A stretch of 7,907 nt of DNA from positions 1 through 7,907 of the forward strand of contig JAKIYJ010000061.1 in the NCBI GenBank assembly GCA_022708585.1, in the 5' to 3' direction. Shown piece after piece: positions 5,525 to 7,907 of the stretch (its first letter is position 1; every line of letters begins with the position of its first letter). The notes beneath the pieces were generated by a model, which saw nothing but the letters and a program-made list of their open reading frames with translations, ran no database searches and was not told where the DNA came from. Source of the DNA: Bacteroidota bacterium. Its GTDB lineage: Bacteria; Bacteroidota; Bacteroidia; Bacteroidales; JAKIYJ01. The position numbers and the translations under genes were made by a program.

Positions 5525-7711
5525 TTACTTTTTAGGTTCTGGAAGAGGATTCTGTTCAGAACCTGGTTTTACATTTTCTGGATTGGGTTTTATATTTTCT
5601 TCTGGTAAGGGTTGAGGATTTTCATTCTCTTTAATAATCTGAATTTCAGGTTTTTTACCTGGTGTTATTTGGGTACCGGGTACATAATCGGTTCTAAGTA
5701 TTCTAAATGTAGTACGACGGTTCAATTGATGAGCTGCTTCTTTTTCATCATTGGTTTTTAATGTCGCAATAAATTCATCTGTAATGACAGTACCTTTTTT
5801 AAAGTGGTATGGTTTGCCATTATAAATGACTACTTTATCTGTTTCCAGTTCACGGGGTACATCTTCGCCATAACCTTTTGCAACCAATCTATCGGGTGCT
5901 ATGCCTTTGCTGATAAGATAATCAACGACAGATTGAGCTCTTTTCTGTGACAACTCGTAATTATATTCTTTTGATGCACGACTATCAGTATGTGAACCTA
6001 ATTCAATAGTAATGTTTTCATTATTAACAAGAGTTTCATAAAGCCCGTTAAGAGAATCTCTGTATTGAGGTTTTAATTCCCATTTATCAAGATCGTAAAG
6101 TATTTCAGGTAAAACAATAGGTTTAACAGGAATAGGAGTTAAAACGAAATCCAGAACAAGATCTGTACTTTGTGTTAACCCAACCGTGGTTTCAGTGCCT
6201 CTTCCTCCAAAATAGCCTTCTTTTTTAACTGTAAGTACATAAGAAGTATTTTCCAGTATTTGTGTTTTATCAAAGTTATAAGCGCCGGTTTGGTTGGTTG
6301 TATCTATATAAGAAGAACCATCGGAACCCGTACAGGTAACAATGGCTTTGGGAATAATTTTGCCTGTACTTTCATCAGTAACTTTTCCACTAAGAGTAAA
6401 AATTAAAGGAGGTTTTATAAAATAGTAAAGGTCATCATTTCCCCTTCCTCCACTGCGATTAGAAGAGAGATAGCCTTCTTCCTTATTGCCCTGAAATATA
6501 ATTGCAAAATCATCACTGGGAGAATTAATAGGATATTTCATATTTTCGGGAACACCCCATGCATCACCAATTTTTTCAACTTTGAAAATATCAAGCCCTC
6601 CCATACCAATAAGTTCATTAGATGAAAAGTATAAAATCCCATTATCTCTAATATATGGATACATTTCATCGCCTGCTGTATTTATTGTAGATCCTAAATT
6701 TTCTGCTTTACCCCATGATTTCGATTTTGAAGTCCTTTTTATAACCCATATATCCTTGCCACCATATCCACCAGGCATATTTGATGAAAAGTAAAGTTCC
6801 AACTCATCTTTACTTAGCGAAGGATGACCAACAGTAAAGCTATCGGCTGTAATTTCTATCAATTGTGGTTCGCTCCAGCCTTTGCCTTTTTTCTTCGCTT
6901 CATAGATTTGACAGCCTAATTGTTTTTTCTTTTCAACAGGGCATCTTGTAAAATAAATAATATTAGCCTTATCATTTAAAATAGCAGCTCCTTCATTAAC
7001 AGGAGAGTTAATATTATCTTCATCAAGAAGTACAGGAGTACTCCATGTACCAGCACGCGATTGAGTAGCGATCCATATATCGGTATAACCAGCGCCTGTC
7101 CAATCATCGGGGCGATTGCCTATACTACCCTCACGATTAGAAGTGAACATTAATGCTTTATAATTCTTATCTGCCCAGGCAGGACAAAAATCACTTTCTC
7201 TGGAATTGAATTTTTTTTCATTTGAAACCTCATATCTTGTAGGATTATCAATCCATTTCTGAGCTAAAGCCGATGACTCCGCACCCTTTGAACCGCGTGG
7301 ATCGGATGGTACCTTCGCAGCATAAGCATTATATTCTATAATAGCATCAGTATATTTACCATTTGCTTTCAATGCATCTGCATAATACAATATTGCAATA
7401 GGGTCTGGATAATTAGCCCTCACAACTCTTTTGTAACTCGATTCGGCATTTTTAAAGTCTCCTTGCATTCTGTAACTTTCAGCTATCATAAAGAGAAGTC
7501 TTGTCTTTTCAGTCCTGTTCTTTTTAACTTTACTGTATGCTTTTTTATACAAATCAATAGCAATAGAATACTGATCAAGTTTAAACGCTTTGTCAGCCTC
7601 CTGAGCATAATTTCTGGGTTGTGAATGGCTTGTCCCTGCCATTATTAATGATATTAAAACACTCGTAATTATTATCCTTCCAATTTTCATGATATATTTT
7701 TTATTTGTCAT
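5525..7711 (-). CDS. PorE-like OmpA-family protein: TPR, PD40 propeller, regulatory-like domain and OmpA-C domain
   Basis: This 728-residue exported protein probably links outer-membrane machinery to peptidoglycan. Domains in order are: signal peptide at about 8-30 (hydrophobic core IIITSVLISLIMAG, likely cut after SHS); TPR repeats at about 34-135; a PD40 beta-propeller at about 170-430 with five recognisable strands (LMFTSNREG, IIYFTRCP, LYFSSNMPGG, LYFSSNELIG, GYLSSNRSGG); a carboxypeptidase-regulatory-like beta domain at about 437-525; an OmpA-C peptidoglycan-binding domain at about 535-672 with D576 (SHTDS) and R591 (SQKRAQSV) at the diaminopimelate-binding positions; and a Pro/Glu/Asn-rich tail at 678-728. 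The order matches PorE, a type IX secretion component of Porphyromonas gingivalis. Paralogues with this layout are common in Bacteroidota, so the secretion role is inference. No lipobox cysteine is present. ATGs at 7711 and 7690 are both possible starts; I took the longer one, which has AGGA 11 nt upstream. Confidence 0.88.
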   Translation of the reverse strand: MTNKKYIMKIGRIIITSVLISLIMAGTSHSQPRNYAQEADKAFKLDQYSIAIDLYKKAYSKVKKNRTEKTRLLFMIAESYRMQGDFKNAESSYKRVVRANYPDPIAILYYADALKANGKYTDAIIEYNAYAAKVPSDPRGSKGAESSALAQKWIDNPTRYEVSNEKKFNSRESDFCPAWADKNYKALMFTSNREGSIGNRPDDWTGAGYTDIWIATQSRAGTWSTPVLLDEDNINSPVNEGAAILNDKANIIYFTRCPVEKKKQLGCQIYEAKKKGKGWSEPQLIEITADSFTVGHPSLSKDELELYFSSNMPGGYGGKDIWVIKRTSKSKSWGKAENLGSTINTAGDEMYPYIRDNGILYFSSNELIGMGGLDIFKVEKIGDAWGVPENMKYPINSPSDDFAIIFQGNKEEGYLSSNRSGGRGNDDLYYFIKPPLIFTLSGKVTDESTGKIIPKAIVTCTGSDGSSYIDTTNQTGAYNFDKTQILENTSYVLTVKKEGYFGGRGTETTVGLTQSTDLVLDFVLTPIPVKPIVLPEILYDLDKWELKPQYRDSLNGLYETLVNNENITIELGSHTDSRASKEYNYELSQKRAQSVVDYLISKGIAPDRLVAKGYGEDVPRELETDKVVIYNGKPYHFKKGTVITDEFIATLKTNDEKEAAHQLNRRTTFRILRTDYVPGTQITPGKKPEIQIIKENENPQPLPEENIKPNPENVKPGSEQNPLPEPKK

Positions 7712-7765
7712 TTTTTTAATTATCCTGGAAATATTTTATATGAAAAATTATTTTTTTTTCACCAA

Positions 7766-7796
7766 CAAAAATAATAAGGTATTATCATATTTCAAA
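7766..7796 (-). promoter_or_regulatory. Bacteroidota-type promoter of the PorE-like gene
   Basis: On the minus strand TTTG (7796-7793), exactly 19 bp, then TATTTTTG (7773-7766) reproduces the full Bacteroidota consensus TTTG-N19-TAnnTTTG. Transcription would start near 7760, giving an A/T-rich leader of about 50 nt before the ATG at 7711. This is the strongest promoter match in the window. Confidence 0.72.
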
Positions 7797-7849
7797 ATTA
7801 TAAATTATTTAAAACTAAATTATAATTATGTTAAATGAAATCTGATAAT

Positions 7850-7907
7850 TTATAAATCATCTGATTTGTTAATTGTTTCTTCTGATGAATTATTGTTGCT
7901 TTTATCT
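7850..7907 (-). CDS. Possible 3' end of a further minus-strand gene
   Basis: One minus-strand frame is open from the window edge to a TAA at 7850-7852 and encodes the polar tail DKSNNNSSEETINKSDDL. Its composition resembles the disordered C-terminal end of a real protein. Another minus-strand frame is also open for about 24 codons here, and 18 codons is too short to be significant, so this is a guess. No terminator hairpin with a T-run follows the stop. The rest of the gap up to 7711 holds only the promoter described above. Confidence 0.25.
   Translation of the reverse strand, partial: DKSNNNSSEETINKSDDL

Noticed and set aside
5525..5680. Short repetitive DNA near the 3' end of the PorE-like gene as a possible tandem repeat or recombination site
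   Set aside because: It is explained by the Pro/Glu/Asn-rich tail, which reuses similar codons (ENIKPNP and ENVKPGS).
7740..7850. A/T-rich short palindromes as a possible origin or small RNA
   Set aside because: No DnaA-box cluster, GC-rich stem or terminator is present, and such palindromes are expected by chance at this base composition.

Overview
The window is a strongly AT-rich stretch of a bacterial chromosome, most probably from the phylum Bacteroidota. Four things point there: a SecDF-type export protein ending in a lysine-rich tail; an OmpA-family protein with the TPR, five-blade PD40, regulatory-like and OmpA-C architecture of PorE; promoters of the Bacteroidota form (TTTG, about 19 bp, TAnnTTTG) instead of the E. 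coli form; and start codons preceded by A/T-rich leaders with no convincing Shine-Dalgarno sequence. I cannot name the genus or species.

Layout from left to right. The 3' end of secDF (+) enters at the left edge and stops at 448. A 226-bp gap follows, holding a nested inverted repeat and then three spaced copies of TTGCAAATATT that run into a promoter for a small XRE-like regulator with a C-terminal coiled coil (675-1055, +). Two bases beyond its stop codon is the stop codon of dnaG, the replicative primase, on the opposite strand (1058-3028, -). A 259-bp divergent intergenic region separates dnaG from the branched-chain aminotransferase gene ilvE (3288-4307, +). The ilvE stop lies 5 bp from the stop of prfA, peptide chain release factor 1 (4313-5389, -). 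Upstream of prfA on the same strand, behind a good Rho-independent terminator, is the gene for a PorE-like outer-membrane/periplasmic OmpA-family protein (5525-7711, -). That gene has the best promoter in the window. The last 58 bp may hold the tail of another minus-strand gene.

Functionally this is mostly a housekeeping neighbourhood covering protein export, replication priming, branched-chain amino-acid metabolism, translation termination and cell-envelope anchoring. Most genes look like single transcription units: they alternate in strand, two pairs converge with almost no spacing, and a terminator lies between the only adjacent same-strand pair. No mobile element, CRISPR array, tRNA or rRNA is visible. 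The least explained part is 505-1055: the small regulator, the spaced repeats in front of it, and a promoter so close to its start codon that the mRNA may be leaderless. I did not find a clear new multi-gene system.
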